Notes under the pieces: generated by a model | Databases searched by the model: none | Told to the model about the DNA's origin: nothing | Seen by the model: the letters and a program-made list of their open reading frames with translations, nothing else | Made by a program: the position numbers and the translations under genes | DNA from: Crossiella cryophila | GTDB lineage: Bacteria; Actinomycetota; Actinomycetes; Mycobacteriales; Pseudonocardiaceae | NCBI RefSeq assembly: GCF_014204915.1 | Contig: NZ_JACHMH010000001.1 | Coordinates: 8,271,501-8,335,500, forward strand | DNA length: 64,000 bases | Direction of reading: 5' to 3' | In this document: one piece after another, positions 41,929 through 50,764 of the stretch | How the letters are laid out: every line of letters starts with the position of its first letter | Position numbering within the stretch: position 1 is the first letter of the stretch

Positions 41929-42549
41929 TCAGGCCGCGCGCACGGTGTCCGCGAACAGGCGGTGCACCCGCCCGTCGCCGGTCAGTTCAGGGTGGAACGC
42001 GGTTGCCAGCACGCGTCCCTGTCGAACGGCGACGATCCTACCGGCGGCCGCCCCGGAGTCCGGGACGTCCGGCACGGTGGCGAGCACTTCCACCTCGTCG
42101 CCGACCGATTCCACCCACGGCGCGCGGATGAAGACCGCGCGCACCGGGTCGCCCTCGATGCCGGTGACGTCGAGGTCGGCCTCGAAGGAGTCGACCTGGC
42201 GGCCGAAGGCGTTCCGCCGGACCACCATGTCCACGGCGCCGAGCTGGTGCTGGTCCGGACGTCCGTCGAGCACCGTGCTGGCGAGCATGATCATGCCAGC
42301 ACAGGAGCCGAAGGCGGGCAGGCCCTCCTTCAACCGCAGACGCAACGGTTCCAGCAGCTCGAAGTTGGTGAGCAGGCGGCTCATCGTGGTGGACTCGCCA
42401 CCGGGGATGACCAGCCCGTGCACCTGCGCCAGCTCCTCGACCCGGCGGACCGGGCGGGCCAGCACATCGCATTCGGCGAGCGCCACCAGGTGCTCTCGCA
42501 CGTCACCCTGCAGGGCGAGTACTCCGACCACGGGCTGGGCTGCCGACAC
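41929..42549 (-). CDS. pdxT: PLP synthase glutaminase subunit PdxT
   Basis: This 206-residue class I glutaminase releases ammonia for PdxS in pyridoxal 5'-phosphate synthesis. The nucleophile Cys is in [13 protein letters not shown], the family block [11 protein letters not shown] is present, and the His-x-Glu pair is [10 protein letters not shown]. It is upstream of yebC as in mycobacteria, but its partner pdxS lies 10.4 kb away beyond a block of accessory genes. Confidence 0.95.
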   Translation of the reverse strand: MSAAQPVVGVLALQGDVREHLVALAECDVLARPVRRVEELAQVHGLVIPGGESTTMSRLLTNFELLEPLRLRLKEGLPAFGSCAGMIMLASTVLDGRPDQHQLGAVDMVVRRNAFGRQVDSFEADLDVTGIEGDPVRAVFIRAPWVESVGDEVEVLATVPDVPDSGAAAGRIVAVRQGRVLATAFHPELTGDGRVHRLFADTVRAA

Positions 42550-42596
42550 TGCGCACTCCTGAACTGCTGGAACCGTTGCTTGCTGGTCCTACCAGC

Positions 42597-44057
42597 TTAT
42601 TCGCCCGCGATCGGCTCCCGAACCGGGGTGCTCTCCTTGGCCTGGCCCGCCGTGGCGGCGGCCGCCTGGTTGCGGCGGCTGACCCACTTCCAGCCCACGA
42701 ACAGCACCAGCGCGATGACCGGCATCGAGTAGAACGCGATCCGCTCGGCGCCCTCGGTGAAGGCCATCAGGACCAGCACCAGCAGCAGGAAGGCGATGCT
42801 GAGCCAGCTGGTGTAGGGCGCGCCCGGCATCCGGAACTCGCTGCGCGGCAGCTCGCCCTTGTCGGCCTTGCGGCGCAACCGGATCTGGCAGTACAGCAGG
42901 GTGATCCAGGTGGTGATCACGCCGAGGCTGGCCACCGCGATGGCGATGTCGAATGCCTCCTTGGGCACCAGGTAGTTCAGCACCACGCCGAAGAGGTAGA
43001 CGATCGCGGTGAACAGGATGCCGCCGTAGGGCACGTGCCGGGCGGACATCTTGCCGGTGAACTTGGGCGCCTCGCCCTTCTGCGCCAGCGAGCGCAGGAT
43101 GCGGCCGGTGGAGTACAGCCCCGAGTTGCACGAGGACAGCGCCGCGGTCAGCACGACCGCGTTCATCACATCGCCCGCGCCGGGGATGCCCAGCCGGGTG
43201 AACACGGTGACGAACGGGCTCTCCGCGCCGGAGTACAGCGTCCACGGCAGCACCATGGCCAGCAGCAGCACCGAGCCGATGTAGAAGATGCCGATCCGCC
43301 AGACCACGCCGTTGATGGCCTTGGGCAGCACCTTGCGCGGGTCCTTGGTCTCACCGGCGGCGATGCCGACCAGCTCGATCGCGGAGTAGGCGAAGATGAC
43401 CGCCTGCAGGCTCATCAGCACCACGCCGACGCCGTTGGGCAGGAAGCCCTCGTGCGCGGTCAGGTTGGACACCGACGCGGTCGTCCCGCCGACATCGGCC
43501 GAGGTCAGCACCAGCGCGAGGCCGGTGAACAGGAAGACGATGATCGCCAGCACCTTGATGACGGAGAACCAGAACTCCAGTTCGCCGAACAGCTTCACCG
43601 ACAGCAGGTTGACCAGCAGCAGCACGGCCAGCGCGACCAGCGCGGTGATCCACTGCGGCACGTCGGGCAGCCAGCGGTGCACGTAGATGGCCACCGCGGT
43701 GATCTCCGCGATGCCGGTCATGGCCCAGTTGACCCAGTACATCCAGCCGCTGGTGAAGCCGGCCCACGGGCCCACGAACTCTCGGGCGTACTCCACGAAG
43801 CTGCCCGCGGTGGGCCGGTGCATGACCAGCTCCCCCAGCGCGCGCATCACGAAGAACGCGGCGATGCCGCAGGCCGCGTAGGCCAGGACCAGTCCTGGGC
43901 CGGAGGTGGCGAGCCTGCCACCGGCGCCCAGGAACAGGCCGACGCCGATGGCGCCGCCGATCGCGATCATCTGGACCTGGCGGTTGGACAACGTCTTGAC
44001 GTAGCCGTCGTCGTCAGGCTGTCCCGGTTTGGTGTCGAGCTCCGGCGCGGAAGCCAC
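42597..44057 (-). CDS. Amino-acid permease (AnsP/GABA-permease type, APC family)
   Basis: This 486-residue protein has twelve membrane helices and the APC entry signature MIAIGGAIGVGLFLGAGG, with the following SGPGLVLAYAACGIAAFFVM and RALGELVMHRPTAGSF. It resembles the AnsP/GabP/proline-specific group that imports amino acids by proton symport. Specificity is uncertain. The GTG at 44055-44057 follows AGGGG; the frame extends upstream by chance. It follows the transsulfuration gene in the same direction with 130 bp containing a long-loop inverted repeat. Confidence 0.9.
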   Translation of the reverse strand: MASAPELDTKPGQPDDDGYVKTLSNRQVQMIAIGGAIGVGLFLGAGGRLATSGPGLVLAYAACGIAAFFVMRALGELVMHRPTAGSFVEYAREFVGPWAGFTSGWMYWVNWAMTGIAEITAVAIYVHRWLPDVPQWITALVALAVLLLVNLLSVKLFGELEFWFSVIKVLAIIVFLFTGLALVLTSADVGGTTASVSNLTAHEGFLPNGVGVVLMSLQAVIFAYSAIELVGIAAGETKDPRKVLPKAINGVVWRIGIFYIGSVLLLAMVLPWTLYSGAESPFVTVFTRLGIPGAGDVMNAVVLTAALSSCNSGLYSTGRILRSLAQKGEAPKFTGKMSARHVPYGGILFTAIVYLFGVVLNYLVPKEAFDIAIAVASLGVITTWITLLYCQIRLRRKADKGELPRSEFRMPGAPYTSWLSIAFLLLVLVLMAFTEGAERIAFYSMPVIALVLFVGWKWVSRRNQAAAATAGQAKESTPVREPIAGE

Positions 44058-44093
44058 GCGGCGCCCCTCTCTATCCTCGATTACATAGATATC

Positions 44094-44129
44094 CGGGGCC
44101 CACACTGTGGAATCACGTAACGGGCCCCG
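44094..44129. promoter_or_regulatory. Inverted repeat before the permease gene
   Basis: CGGGGCCC and GGGCCCCG face each other across a 20-base AT-richer loop. It could end the transsulfuration transcript or be an operator or attenuator for the permease. Confidence 0.4.
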
Positions 44130-44187
44130 TTGCCCTCTGAAGCGGGGACGATATCGCCATCGAGTGTGCACAAAGCTATAGCGTTCG

Positions 44188-45381
44188 CTAGGACGTAATG
44201 CGAATCACGTTGATTCTTATGAGAACCTCAAGTGCGGCATCAAGGTCGCTCCACAGGTCCTCGACGTCCTCCAGGCCGACCGAGACGCGCACCAGTTTGG
44301 GGCTGATTCCGCAGGCCAGGCGGTCTGCGTCGGGTACGAGCCGGTGGGTCAGCGCGGCGGGTCGCTCCACCAGGGAATCGACCGAACCGAGGCTCACCGC
44401 ATGGGTGAAAAGGCGGAGTTCGGCCAACATCGCATCCGATTCTTCGAATGTCTCGAAGGAGAGCACCGCGCCGGGCCCTCGGAGCTGTCGGCCCAGCACC
44501 CCGTGCGGATCGGAACCGGCCAGTCCCGGATAATGGACGGCCGACACGGCCGGGTGAACGCTGAGCCTGGCGGCCAGTTCGGCGGCGGTGCGCTGGGCCG
44601 CCTCCACCCGCAGCGGCAGCGTGGCCAGGCCGCGGTGCAGCAGGTAGGCCGACATCGGGTGCAGCAGCGCGCCGGTGGCGATGCGCAGGCTCCGGATGGC
44701 CGCGGCCTGCTCGGCGGGGGCGGCCACGATGCCACCCATGGCGTCGCCGTGCCCGCCGAGGTACTTGGTGGCCGAGTGCAGCACGTAGGTGGCGCCGTGC
44801 GCGGCCGGGTTCTGCAGCACCGGGGTGGCGAAGGTGTTGTCCACCAGCACCGGCACCTTCCCGGCGGCGGCGACCAGGGCGTCCAGGTCCACCAGGTCCA
44901 GGGTCGGGTTGGCCGGGGTCTCGGCGATGACCAGGCCGGTGTCCTGGCGGATCGCGGCGGCCACCTCGCCCGCGTCGGCGAAGGTGACCTCCACGCCGAG
45001 GATCCCGCTGGTCAGCAGGTGGTCGGTGCCGCCGTAGAGCGGGCGCAGCGCGACCACGTGCCGTCGTCCGGTGACCAGGCAGGCGGCCTGCACGGTGGCG
45101 ACCAGGGCGGCCATGCCGCTGCCGAAGGCGACCGCGTCCGGCAGGCCCTCCAGTTCGGCCAGCGCGCGCTCGAAGCGGGACACGGTCGGGTTGATCAGCC
45201 GCCCGTACACCGGCGAACCGGCCGCCGGGGCGCCCTCGGCCAGTTCCAGCAGGGCGCGTTCGCCGGAGTCGGCGTCGGTGAGCGGGTAGGTGGTGGACAG
45301 GTCGATCGGCAGGGCGTGCACGCCCAGGGCGGTCAACTCGTCCCGGCCGGCGTGCACGGCTCGGGTGTGGATGCTGCGCAT
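44188..45381 (-). CDS. PLP-dependent transsulfuration enzyme (cystathionine gamma-synthase/lyase type)
   Basis: This 397-residue protein belongs to the Cys/Met metabolism PLP family. The PLP lysine is Lys206 (HSATKYLGGHGD), Asp181 (VLVDNTFATP) holds the cofactor nitrogen, and Tyr59/Arg61 (VYGRLINPT) bind phosphate. Sequence alone does not separate cystathionine synthase, cystathionine lyase and methionine gamma-lyase. The divergent Lrp regulator and the downstream amino-acid permease favour an amino-acid catabolic role such as methionine gamma-lyase, an inference. Confidence 0.9.
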   Translation of the reverse strand: MRSIHTRAVHAGRDELTALGVHALPIDLSTTYPLTDADSGERALLELAEGAPAAGSPVYGRLINPTVSRFERALAELEGLPDAVAFGSGMAALVATVQAACLVTGRRHVVALRPLYGGTDHLLTSGILGVEVTFADAGEVAAAIRQDTGLVIAETPANPTLDLVDLDALVAAAGKVPVLVDNTFATPVLQNPAAHGATYVLHSATKYLGGHGDAMGGIVAAPAEQAAAIRSLRIATGALLHPMSAYLLHRGLATLPLRVEAAQRTAAELAARLSVHPAVSAVHYPGLAGSDPHGVLGRQLRGPGAVLSFETFEESDAMLAELRLFTHAVSLGSVDSLVERPAALTHRLVPDADRLACGISPKLVRVSVGLEDVEDLWSDLDAALEVLIRINVIRITS

Positions 45382-45419
45382 GGGCCGAATCGTGAAGCAA
45401 TCGTCGGCGTCTCTGGGTA

Positions 45420-45430
45420 GATTACGAATC
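45420..45430. promoter_or_regulatory. Possible Lrp site
   Basis: GATTACGAATC is a small palindrome in the 75-bp AT-richer gap between the divergent transsulfuration and Lrp genes; a second CGAATCG lies at 45386. Lrp proteins bind such loosely palindromic sites in divergent promoters. Confidence 0.45.
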
Positions 45431-45456
45431 CTGTTCGGCGAAGTGGGGTGAGGTCC

Positions 45457-45930
45457 GTGCTGGATGCGGTGGACGCGGCCATCGTGCAGGAGTTGCAGAA
45501 CGACGCTCGGCTGCCCAACAAGGACCTGGCCGCGCTGGTGAACCTGGCGCCGTCGACCTGCCTGGTCCGGCACCGGGCGCTGCGGGAGCGCGGGGTGCTC
45601 ACCGGGTACCGGGCCGAGGTGGACCTGGCCGAGCTGGGCAGGCCGGTGCAGGCGATGATCGCGGTGCGGGTGCGCCCGCACACCAGGGCGATCGTGCAGC
45701 CCTTCATCGACTTCGTGCTGTCCCTGCCGGAGACCGTGGCGCTGTCCCATGTGGCCGGTCCGGACGATTTCCTGGTGCACGTGGCGGTGGCCGACACCGC
45801 GCACCTGCAACGACTGGTGCTGGACTCCTTCACCACCCGCAAGGAGGTCGCCCAGTTGCAGACGCACCTGGTCTTCGAGCACATCCGCAAGCGGGCGGTG
45901 CCGCCGGCGGAGGGCGCCCTGCTGGGGTGA
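45457..45930 (+). CDS. Lrp/AsnC-family regulator
   Basis: This 157-residue protein has the Lrp helix-turn-helix (LDAVDAAIVQELQNDARLPN, then KDLAALVNLAPSTCLVRHRA) and the RAM amino-acid-binding domain (VQAMIAVRVRPHTR, SLPETVALSHVAGPDDFLVH). It should sense an amino acid and control the divergent transsulfuration gene and perhaps the permease. The GTG at 45457 follows GTGAGG; a GTG at 45448 is in frame. Confidence 0.92.
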   Translation: MLDAVDAAIVQELQNDARLPNKDLAALVNLAPSTCLVRHRALRERGVLTGYRAEVDLAELGRPVQAMIAVRVRPHTRAIVQPFIDFVLSLPETVALSHVAGPDDFLVHVAVADTAHLQRLVLDSFTTRKEVAQLQTHLVFEHIRKRAVPPAEGALLG

Positions 45931-45982
45931 CGTGCGGGCGTTTCGCACGTGGCCGGGCCTGGTACCGGCTACGGTGCTCGCC

Positions 45983-46543
45983 GTGTCAGCACCACAGGAT
46001 CCGGTCCAGCCGCCGTCGCAGGACCCAGCGCCGTACTCCCCGGCCCCGTACACCCCGGCCACCGCGGAGCCCCACTACCCCGCACCGGCGGAACCGCAGT
46101 ATCCGGTCGCGCCCGAGCCGCAGTACCCGGTGGCCCCGGAGGTGCAGTACCCGGTCACGCCGGAGGCGCAGTATCCGGCGCAGTACCAGCAGCCGATGAG
46201 TTACCAGGACTCCGGCGGCTACCAGAAGGCCGGCTACCCGGGCTACCCGCAGGGCTACCCCGGTGGCTACCAGCAGGGCTATCCGCAGGCGTACCCGCAG
46301 CAGAAGACCAACGGGATGTCGGTGGCCGCGCTGGTCTGCGGGATCATCCCGTTCTTCATCCTGCCGGTGCTGGGCATCATCTTCGGCGCGGTGGCGCTCA
46401 ACCAGATCAAGCAGACCGGCGACCAGGGCCGGGGCATGGCACTGGCCGGGCTGGTCGTGGGCTGCGTCTGGGTCGGGTTGTTCCTGTTGTTCTTCCTGAT
46501 CCCGTTGCTCTTCGTCGGCTCGGTGCCGTTCCTGGTGCGCTGA
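45983..46543 (+). CDS. DUF4190 membrane protein with Pro/Tyr repeats
   Basis: This 186-residue protein has a long Pro-rich N-terminal half with repeats of the type (A/E)PQYPVAPE (about 25-65) and then GYPGYPQGYPGGYQQGYP. The DUF4190 membrane domain of two helices follows (MSVAALVCGIIPFFILPVLG, IFGAVALNQIKQTGDQGRG, LAGLVVGCVWVGLFLLFF). Function unknown; such proteins are common in actinobacteria. The GTG at 45983 is the start chosen; GTG 45974 is possible. A related gene follows in tandem. Confidence 0.82.
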   Translation: MSAPQDPVQPPSQDPAPYSPAPYTPATAEPHYPAPAEPQYPVAPEPQYPVAPEVQYPVTPEAQYPAQYQQPMSYQDSGGYQKAGYPGYPQGYPGGYQQGYPQAYPQQKTNGMSVAALVCGIIPFFILPVLGIIFGAVALNQIKQTGDQGRGMALAGLVVGCVWVGLFLLFFLIPLLFVGSVPFLVR

Positions 46544-46608
46544 GCGCGGAGCCGGGCTGGGTGGATCCGGTTTGCCTAGAGTGTCGCGGGTAGTGGAAAG
46601 TTCGCTCC

Positions 46609-47391
46609 GTGACAGATCAGCCGAAGCCGGAGCAGCCGGGCCAGCCCGAGCAGCCGGGGCAGCCCGAGCAGCCGCAGCCCAGTCCGGCGCAGTTCTACCC
46701 GTCGGCGCCGCCGCCTCCGCCGGAGGCGCCAGCCGGCTACCCGCAGCCGTACCCGGCCTACGGTCAGGCGCCGGTTCCCGGCAACACCAACGGGTTCGCC
46801 ATCGCCGCGCTGGTGCTGGGCATCATCCCGGGCATCATCACCAACGTGCTCGCGGTGATCTTCGGGCTGGTCTCGCTGAACCAGATCAAGCAGCGGGCCG
46901 ACCGCGGCAAGGGCCTGGCCATCGCAGGCATCGTGGTGGCCGGGGTCTGGCTGGCCCTGTGGGCGACGCTGATCGCGGTCGCGATCAACACCGGGGCCAC
47001 CCGGAACGAGGCCGGTCAGGTCGTGGACTCCGGTCGGCTCAGCGTGTTCAAGCTGAACGTGGGCGACTGCTTCGACGGGGTCAAGGAGGGCAAGGCGATC
47101 ACCTCGGTGACCGCGCAGCCCTGCGACAAGCCGCACGAGGCCGAGGTCATGGACCGCTTCCCGATGCCGGCCGCGCCGGAGTACCCGGGTGAGGCGAAGG
47201 TGACCAGCGACGTGGAGACCGAGTGCAGCGAACGCCTGGAAGGCATGCTGCCCCCGGCCACCCTGGAGAAGCTGGAGCTGTACTACTTCTACCCGACGGC
47301 TTCCTCCTGGCGGACCGGTGACCGGACCGCGGTGTGCGTGGTGACCGGGCAGAAGGGCACCAAGCTGACCGAGAAGGTCGCCAAGCGCTAG
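46609..47391 (+). CDS. DUF4190 and septum-formation-domain membrane protein
   Basis: This 260-residue protein has a PEQPGQPEQPGQ repeat at the start, then a DUF4190 two-helix domain (FAIAALVLGIIPGIITNVLA, LNQIKQRADRGKGLAIAGIV). An external C-terminal domain has four cysteines (VGDCFDGV, AQPCDKPHEAEVMDRF, VETECSERL, TAVCVVTG) in the Septum_form pattern. Its tandem position suggests duplication of the DUF4190 part of the previous gene. A link to septation comes only from the domain name. It converges on azlD. Confidence 0.85.
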   Translation: MTDQPKPEQPGQPEQPGQPEQPQPSPAQFYPSAPPPPPEAPAGYPQPYPAYGQAPVPGNTNGFAIAALVLGIIPGIITNVLAVIFGLVSLNQIKQRADRGKGLAIAGIVVAGVWLALWATLIAVAINTGATRNEAGQVVDSGRLSVFKLNVGDCFDGVKEGKAITSVTAQPCDKPHEAEVMDRFPMPAAPEYPGEAKVTSDVETECSERLEGMLPPATLEKLELYYFYPTASSWRTGDRTAVCVVTGQKGTKLTEKVAKR

Positions 47392-47406
47392 GGATTCCGG
47401 CCAGCA

Positions 47407-47715
47407 CTACGGGATTCCGGCCAGCCGGAGTCCGGCGGCGGTGCCCGCGGCGAGCAGCACGACCACCGCGAACGGCAGCTTCCGCCACGCGGCCAGGGCC
47501 CCGACCAGCACTCCCGCTGGTCGGGCCCAGCCGCTGAAGACCTGCCCGTCCAGCACGGCCTGGGTGAGCACCAGTGCGGAGAGCAGCGCGATCGCGGCCA
47601 GGGCCAGTCCGCGTTGCAGTTTCTCGGAGATCTCCAGGCGGTCGCGCAGGAACGGTCCGGCGGCGCGTAAGGCGTAGGTCCCGCCCGCGAGGATCAGGAT
47701 CGTCGTGAGTGTCAT
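47407..47715 (-). CDS. azlD: Branched-chain amino-acid exporter small subunit AzlD
   Basis: This 102-residue membrane protein (MTLTTILILAGGTYALRAAG, then GLALAAIALLSALVLTQAV) is the AzlD subunit. With AzlC it exports branched-chain amino acids or similar compounds. Its ATG overlaps the azlC stop (ATGA), so the two are coupled. Confidence 0.88.
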   Translation of the reverse strand: MTLTTILILAGGTYALRAAGPFLRDRLEISEKLQRGLALAAIALLSALVLTQAVLDGQVFSGWARPAGVLVGALAAWRKLPFAVVVLLAAGTAAGLRLAGIP

Positions 47716-48401
47716 GCCGTCTTGCCTTTCCACTTCGGCACGGGCAGCGCGGCGGCCAGGCCGAGCAGGCCCAGCAGCACGGGCAGGCCGGCCGGCAGCA
47801 GGGGTGCGGTGGCCACCGCGATCACCCCGCCCAGGATCGCCACCCGGCGCGGGGTCTTGTCCGCCAGCTGCGGCAGGATCAGTGCGAACATGCCGGCCGG
47901 GAAGACCGCGTCCAGGCCGAAGTCCTTGGGATCGCCCACCGCCGAGCCGATCAGCGCGCCGATCAGCGTGCCGGAGTTCCAGGTGACGAACGCGGCGATG
48001 CTGGCCGCCCAGTAGACCGCGCGGGCCCGTTCGGCGTCCTTCTGCGCCAGCGCGAAGGCCACGGACTGGTCGATCATCAGGTAGCTGCCCAGGAGCCGGC
48101 TATACCAGCGGCGCCCGAAAACCCCGCCCACGGCCAGCCCGAACGGCAGCAGCCGCGCGTTGACCAGCAACCCGGCCAGCACCGTGGCCAGCGGCCCTGC
48201 ACCCGCCGCGGCCACGCCGACCGCGGTGAACTGGGCGCCGCCGGCGAAGACCAGCACGGACATCGCCACGGCCAGCCACACGGACAGCCCGGAGGTCACC
48301 GCGACCGCCCCGAAGGACATCCCCATCATGCCGCCGGTCAGGGCGGCGGCACTCACGTCACGGATGAGTGCGGAGTCAAGTGTTCGCCATATCGAACGCA
48401 T
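47712..48401 (-). CDS. azlC: Branched-chain amino-acid exporter large subunit AzlC
   Basis: This 229-residue membrane protein has the AzlC entry motif GMSFGAVAVTSGLSVWLAVA, followed by MSVLVFAGGAQFTAVGV and the helix block SYLMIDQSVAFALAQ. It forms the exporter with AzlD. It diverges from an XRE-cupin regulator across 69 bp; this pairing is recurrent and the regulator most likely controls the exporter. Confidence 0.9.
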   Translation of the reverse strand: MRSIWRTLDSALIRDVSAAALTGGMMGMSFGAVAVTSGLSVWLAVAMSVLVFAGGAQFTAVGVAAAGAGPLATVLAGLLVNARLLPFGLAVGGVFGRRWYSRLLGSYLMIDQSVAFALAQKDAERARAVYWAASIAAFVTWNSGTLIGALIGSAVGDPKDFGLDAVFPAGMFALILPQLADKTPRRVAILGGVIAVATAPLLPAGLPVLLGLLGLAAALPVPKWKGKTA

Positions 48402-48434
48402 CGACGCCTATACTGAACACACTAAGGTGCGTTC
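48382..48434. promoter_or_regulatory. Operator region between azlC and its regulator
   Basis: GTTCG-6-CGAAC (48382-48397) lies over the azlC start codon region, and GAACAC-8-GCGTTC (48415-48434) lies just downstream of a TATACT -10-like box (48409-48414) for the regulator. Both are dyads of the same GAAC/GTTC half-site in different spacing, so both may bind the XRE-cupin protein. Confidence 0.55.
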
Positions 48435-48470
48435 GTCAACGCGAATACAAAGACCGCTGGAGCGAACACC

Positions 48471-49037
48471 ATGACCGACGCCCGCCCCGGCGGCGCCCCC
48501 CTGCGCACCATCGCGGCCAACCTGCGCCGCGAACGCGACCGCACCGGCCTCACCCTGACCGAACTGGCCAAACGGGCGGGCATCGCCAAGTCCACGCTGT
48601 CCCAGCTGGAGTCGGCGAGCGGGAACCCGAGCGTGGAGACGCTGTGGGCACTGGGGGTGGCACTGGGGGTGCCGTTCTCACGGTTGGTGGAGCCGCCGGT
48701 GGCGCAGGTGCGGGTGATCCGGGCCGGGGAGGGGCCGGGGGTGACCTCGGAGCAGGCGGCGTTCGTGGGGACGTTGCTGTCGGCCTGTCCGCCGGGGGCG
48801 CGGCGGGATATCTACGTGATCACGATGGAGCCGGGGCAGGCTCGGTTGGCTGATCCGCATATCCCGGGGTCCATCGAGCACGCGGTGGTGAGTAGCGGGC
48901 GGTTGCGGTGTGGGCCGGCGGAGAGTTCGGTGGAGTTGGAGGTTGGGGATTACGCGGCTTTTCCGGGGGATGCGCCGCATGTGTATGAGGCTTTGGCGGC
49001 GGGGACGTCTTTCGTGCTGGTGATGGAGCACGTCTGA
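48471..49037 (+). CDS. XRE-family regulator with cupin sensor domain
   Basis: This 188-residue protein has an N-terminal helix-turn-helix (GLTLTELAKRAGIAKSTLSQ, LESASGNPSVETLWALGVAL) and a C-terminal cupin (about 110-186, GSIEHAVVSSGRLRCGPAES, GDYAAFPGDAPHVYEAL). It fits the regulators found beside AzlCD exporters and should respond to a small molecule. It diverges from azlC. The last 40 codons are G/T-rich, and the stop is followed directly by a 22-bp repeat array. Confidence 0.9.
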   Translation: MTDARPGGAPLRTIAANLRRERDRTGLTLTELAKRAGIAKSTLSQLESASGNPSVETLWALGVALGVPFSRLVEPPVAQVRVIRAGEGPGVTSEQAAFVGTLLSACPPGARRDIYVITMEPGQARLADPHIPGSIEHAVVSSGRLRCGPAESSVELEVGDYAAFPGDAPHVYEALAAGTSFVLVMEHV

Positions 49038-49056
49038 TCCCCAGAGCAGCCCGCGT

Positions 49057-49112
49057 GTTGGCCGTTGTCGTACGGAGTGTTGGCCGTTGTTGTACGGCGT
49101 GTTGGCCGTTGT
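49057..49112 (+). repeat. 22-bp direct repeat array, three units
   Basis: GTTGGCCGTTGT starts at 49057, 49079 and 49101, exactly 22 bp apart, with CGTACGG or TGTACGG between. The same unit forms the larger array at 63501-63664. It fills the gap between the XRE-cupin and hydrolase genes. Confidence 0.85.
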
Positions 49113-49137
49113 GGGCGGGTTGCGGCAAGAGCGAGGA

Positions 49138-50601
49138 TCAAGGGCGAAGAGCAGTGCTCGGTGCGGTGAAGGGCCGGAGGTAGGGGCTGGGGTTGTGCTC
49201 CACGAACTCGCTGGGTGTGAAGGGCCTGGCGTCGGCGGGCGGAGTGGCTACGACGGCAGCGGAGCGGTGATTGAGGGCCGCGGCCGTGGTTGACGGCCAG
49301 CGGTTGGTTTCGACGCGGGCGATAATGGTTTCGACCGAGGCCACGACTTCACCGGGGGTGAAGTCGCAGTGTCCGGGAGCGTCGACATACGCCTGGCGCA
49401 GCAGCGAATCGTTGCCGGTCTCGCGAACGGCGGTGCGGTAGGCCTGCTCAGCCGTGACGGGAACCAGTCCGTCGCCGATGGTGTGGATGTTGAGCTGTGG
49501 CTTACGCAACCGCCCGGTCAGTGAGCCATAGCGCGTCATGTACTCCTTGGCCGCCGGTACCGCGGAGACGCGCTGCCCTGATGCCAGCAGCCCCAGATCG
49601 CTGCCGAGGGAAATGCCTGCGCGACGGTAGAGCGTTTCGACACTCCGGTAGTTGGCCGAGCGACGTAGCAGCGAGGCGTAGTCGACGCCCGTGTTCCAGG
49701 ACATGCTTCCACCAGCCCACTGCTCGGCGTCGGCGCGGAGCAGGAACTGCGCGGTGAACACCTGACCGGACAGGGCGGCCGCCTGGTTCTTCGCGATGGC
49801 TTCGACGTCGCGCGGATCCGGCTTGGCCTGGCCGATCGTGTTGTGGGCCGGCACGTCGTACAGGGCCGCCGCGAGCGCGATCCGGGCAAGCCCCTGCGGA
49901 GTCTTCTGCGCCTGGTCGACCAACTGACCGAACGTCTTGCCGTACTCAAGACCCTTCGCGGTGGTCCCGATGTCCACCAACGGGACGGTCGAGCCCGGCG
50001 CGACCAGGGTCTTGAAGGCGTAGGTGGCGTCCAGGGCCGCGTTCCACTCGGCCACACCTCCCATGACCAGTCCACACATCGCCAGCGATCCGTCGATGAC
50101 GTCAGGGTGCGCTTCGGCGATGGCCGTCGTCACCAGGCCACCCATCGACTCTCCCCAGGCGATGCTCCGCCGGGGCTTGCCGAACTGACGCTCGAACGTC
50201 GCCAAGGTGGCGATCTGATCGGGTACGGCGTCCTGGATCACCCAGCCGTGGTCGGCATACGAAGAGCCGATCAGGGCGTACCCGCGACTCAGCAGCACCT
50301 GCGCGTCACCGTTGCCGACCGCGTTCTTCGAGGGGTTGGGGATGCCGAGACCGGCCGGGTTGATCCCGTGGCTGAACAGCAGCACGGTCCCGTTCCACCG
50401 TTGCGGGACATCCATGACGTACGTCGCCCCGGAGCGCAGTGATCCGGTCAGGTGACGGGCCGCCACCTCCTGGGCAGCCGCCGCCGCGGTCGACTCGCCC
50501 GTGACGGCGACCTGGGCTCCGCCGACTGCCAGCGACAGGGCCAGCGCACTGACGGCCAACCGCCTGCCGGAGCCGAAGAACCGGCTCTCCCTCGATCCCA
50601 T
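49138..50601 (-). CDS. Secreted alpha/beta hydrolase
   Basis: This 487-residue protein has a signal peptide (RRLAVSALALSLAVGGAQVA, cut near AAAAA). Its alpha/beta-hydrolase core has the nucleophile Ser152 in GESMGG, HGINPAG as oxyanion region and His in DAPGHCDFTPGE. It may be an esterase, lipase or tannase-like enzyme acting outside the cell. The ATG follows GAGGAGG. A GGAGAT-TA-ACCTCC operator lies 23 bp upstream, placing it under the TetR at 52240. Its last codons coincide with an interspersed 18-bp palindromic repeat. Confidence 0.85.
   Translation of the reverse strand: MGSRESRFFGSGRRLAVSALALSLAVGGAQVAVTGESTAAAAAQEVAARHLTGSLRSGATYVMDVPQRWNGTVLLFSHGINPAGLGIPNPSKNAVGNGDAQVLLSRGYALIGSSYADHGWVIQDAVPDQIATLATFERQFGKPRRSIAWGESMGGLVTTAIAEAHPDVIDGSLAMCGLVMGGVAEWNAALDATYAFKTLVAPGSTVPLVDIGTTAKGLEYGKTFGQLVDQAQKTPQGLARIALAAALYDVPAHNTIGQAKPDPRDVEAIAKNQAAALSGQVFTAQFLLRADAEQWAGGSMSWNTGVDYASLLRRSANYRSVETLYRRAGISLGSDLGLLASGQRVSAVPAAKEYMTRYGSLTGRLRKPQLNIHTIGDGLVPVTAEQAYRTAVRETGNDSLLRQAYVDAPGHCDFTPGEVVASVETIIARVETNRWPSTTAAALNHRSAAVVATPPADARPFTPSEFVEHNPSPYLRPFTAPSTALRP
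49144..49161. repeat. Interspersed 18-bp palindromic repeat, copy 1
   Basis: GCGAAGAGCAGTGCTCGG has the palindromic core GAGCA-G-TGCTC. An identical copy lies at 63453-63470. Here it encodes the last residues of the hydrolase, so the gene end may have been shaped by it. Confidence 0.7.
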
Positions 50602-50623
50602 GGCCTGGGCCTCCTCGATTAAA

Positions 50624-50639
50624 CGGAGATTAACCTCCG
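50624..50639. promoter_or_regulatory. TetR operator of the hydrolase gene
   Basis: CGGAGAT-TA-ACCTCCG is a one-mismatch copy of the GGAGAT-NN-ATCTCC dyad, 22 bp before the hydrolase ATG. A TTGACT box on the minus strand (50645-50650) lies just upstream, so binding would block transcription. Confidence 0.75.
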
Positions 50640-50764
50640 ATTCAAGTCAAGAGTAGCGGCCACCTCGCCCCGGGGCCACCCAGGGCGCCGCCCGGCCCCG
50701 GGCGAGGTCCGGCGGCGGCGCTTCTCGCTCGACCCTGGGTGCGCGGCCTCGTGCTATCTTTAAG

